In this document: positions 5,362-6,093 of the stretch, in pieces | Position numbering within the stretch: the first letter of the stretch is position 1 | Layout of the letters: each line of letters begins with the position of its first letter | Assembly: GCA_001787475.1 (NCBI GenBank) | Contig: MFXB01000046.1 | Span: forward strand, 1-6,093 | Direction of reading: 5' to 3' | DNA: 6,093 bases | DNA from: Candidatus Peregrinibacteria bacterium RIFCSPLOWO2_01_FULL_48_20 | Lineage (GTDB): Bacteria > Patescibacteriota > Gracilibacteria > UBA1369 > 2-02-FULL-48-14 | Translations under genes and position numbers: made by a program | Notes under the pieces: model-generated | The model's database searches: none | Seen by the model: the letters and a program-made list of their open reading frames with translations, nothing else | What the model was told of the DNA's origin: nothing

Positions 5362-6093
5362 ACAGGCGTTGCCATTCATCGAAATTCAGGGCTTCGGCGC
5401 GTATATCCGGGTTGATTTTGTTTTCTTGCAAAAGTGCCATCATTTCTGTGGATTTCTTTCTGAAAACAGCGGCCAAGTTGTTGCTCAGTTTTTTTCGTTT
5501 TTGAGCGAAGCTCACATGAAAGAGCCAAAAAAGTTTCTTAAGATCGCCTTCCACTCTTGCCTTGTGGAGCACGCGAATTTTAATCACCGCAGAGTCCACT
5601 TTGGGGCGTGGACGGAAGGCCGAGGCCGGCACTTTGCACACCATTTCCACATCGGCGAAGAGTTGCACTTCCAGTGACAGCAAAGAGTGTTTCCCGTCTT
5701 TAGCCAGAATTTTTTCAGCCACTTCCTTTTGAACCATTAACACCAAAAGCTCCGGCGGATTCCCACGCATGAATTGTTCTTTCAGGAAATGATTCAGCAG
5801 GGGAGAAGTGATGTAGTAAGGAATATTGGCGATGACTTTATAGGATTCGGAAGGAGGAGCCCACTCCAAAGCATCGCCTTGAATCAGCTCGAAGTTTTTA
5901 AAACTTTTAAAATCCAAGTGGAGAAACGGAATCAAGTCGCGATCTTTTTCAATCGCCAAAAGTTTGCCCGCTCGTTTTACCAATTCTGCGGTTAAGGCAC
6001 CTTCCCCCGGCCCGATTTCAACCACCGTGTCTTCCGCTTTAATTTCTCCGGCTTCCACAATGGAGCGCAACACATTTTGATCGTGAAGGAAAT
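5330..6093 (-). CDS. rsmA: 16S rRNA (adenine1518-N6/adenine1519-N6)-dimethyltransferase, 5' end missing
   Basis: Also called KsgA. It dimethylates two adjacent adenines in the helix-45 loop of 16S rRNA during small-subunit maturation. The frame is open to the window edge: upstream of an in-frame GTG (6073) lie codons for F-L-H-D-Q-N, matching the family's N-terminal QNFL..... region, so the GTG is internal and probably only some 10-20 residues are missing. 253 codons plus TAG are present. Motifs are VVEIGPGEGALT (SAM motif I), AIEKD, IQGDALE, the catalytic N-I-P-Y in VIANIPYYITSPLL, and FRPRPKVDSAVIKI before the helical C-terminal domain that ends FDEWQRLFTALYSVLPS. It is convergent with pyrF and is not expected to share its regulation. 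Confidence 0.95.
   Translation of the reverse strand, partial: FLHDQNVLRSIVEAGEIKAEDTVVEIGPGEGALTAELVKRAGKLLAIEKDRDLIPFLHLDFKSFKNFELIQGDALEWAPPSESYKVIANIPYYITSPLLNHFLKEQFMRGNPPELLVLMVQKEVAEKILAKDGKHSLLSLEVQLFADVEMVCKVPASAFRPRPKVDSAVIKIRVLHKARVEGDLKKLFWLFHVSFAQKRKKLSNNLAAVFRKKSTEMMALLQENKINPDIRAEALNFDEWQRLFTALYSVLPS

Noticed and set aside
6071..6073. GTG as start of rsmA
   Set aside because: The frame stays open to the window edge, and the upstream codons (F-L-H-D-Q-N) match the conserved N-terminus of the family, so this Val is internal.
263..6093. Recoded UGA (as in some candidate phyla), because none of the visible genes ends in TGA
   Set aside because: The conserved enzymes read full length under the standard code with no in-frame TGA, and six stops (four TAA, two TAG) are too few to infer anything.

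Overview
The window carries most of the late pyrimidine (UMP) biosynthesis genes of a bacterium. On the plus strand are pyrD (class 1B dihydroorotate dehydrogenase), pyrK (its FAD/[2Fe-2S] electron-transfer subunit), pyrE (orotate phosphoribosyltransferase), an unrecognised exported protein of 555 residues, and pyrF (type-2 OMP decarboxylase). Two genes on the minus strand are cut by the window edges: the 5' end of a lipoprotein gene on the left, and most of rsmA/ksgA (16S rRNA dimethyladenosine transferase) on the right. No tRNA, rRNA, CRISPR array, insertion sequence or transposase was seen, and no stretch over 300 bases lacks a gene. By eye the base composition is close to balanced and the genetic code looks standard.

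Layout: 1-207 (-) lipoprotein start; 208-262 a 55-base divergent intergenic region with two overlapping candidate promoters; 263-1204 pyrD, overlapping pyrK (1191-2015) by 14 bases; 2036-2716 pyrE; 2717-2771 a spacer with the best sigma70-like promoter in the window; 2772-4439 the exported protein; 4474-5361 pyrF; 5330-6093 (-) rsmA, whose 3' end overlaps the pyrF 3' end by 32 bases.

Function: PyrD/PyrK oxidise dihydroorotate to orotate and probably pass electrons to NAD+, PyrE adds ribose-5-phosphate from PRPP to make OMP, and PyrF decarboxylates OMP to UMP. The earlier steps (carAB, pyrB, pyrC) are not in the window. The exported protein between pyrE and pyrF has no evident role in the pathway. 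Its sequence reads as signal peptide, mixed N-terminal domain, eight short amphipathic beta-strands resembling a small outer-membrane barrel, and a TPR-like C-terminal part.

Organism: the lipobox protein and the putative outer-membrane barrel suggest a diderm bacterium. The C-terminal tail of the exported protein and the type-2 PyrF recall deltaproteobacterial/myxobacterial lineages, while the RsmA (NIPYYITSP) would also fit several uncultured phyla. I cannot place it further. The most unusual regulatory feature is that five of the six visible start codons lack a Shine-Dalgarno sequence, and four of them have a TTAAACT-like box ending 5-7 bases before the ATG, which suggests leaderless transcripts.
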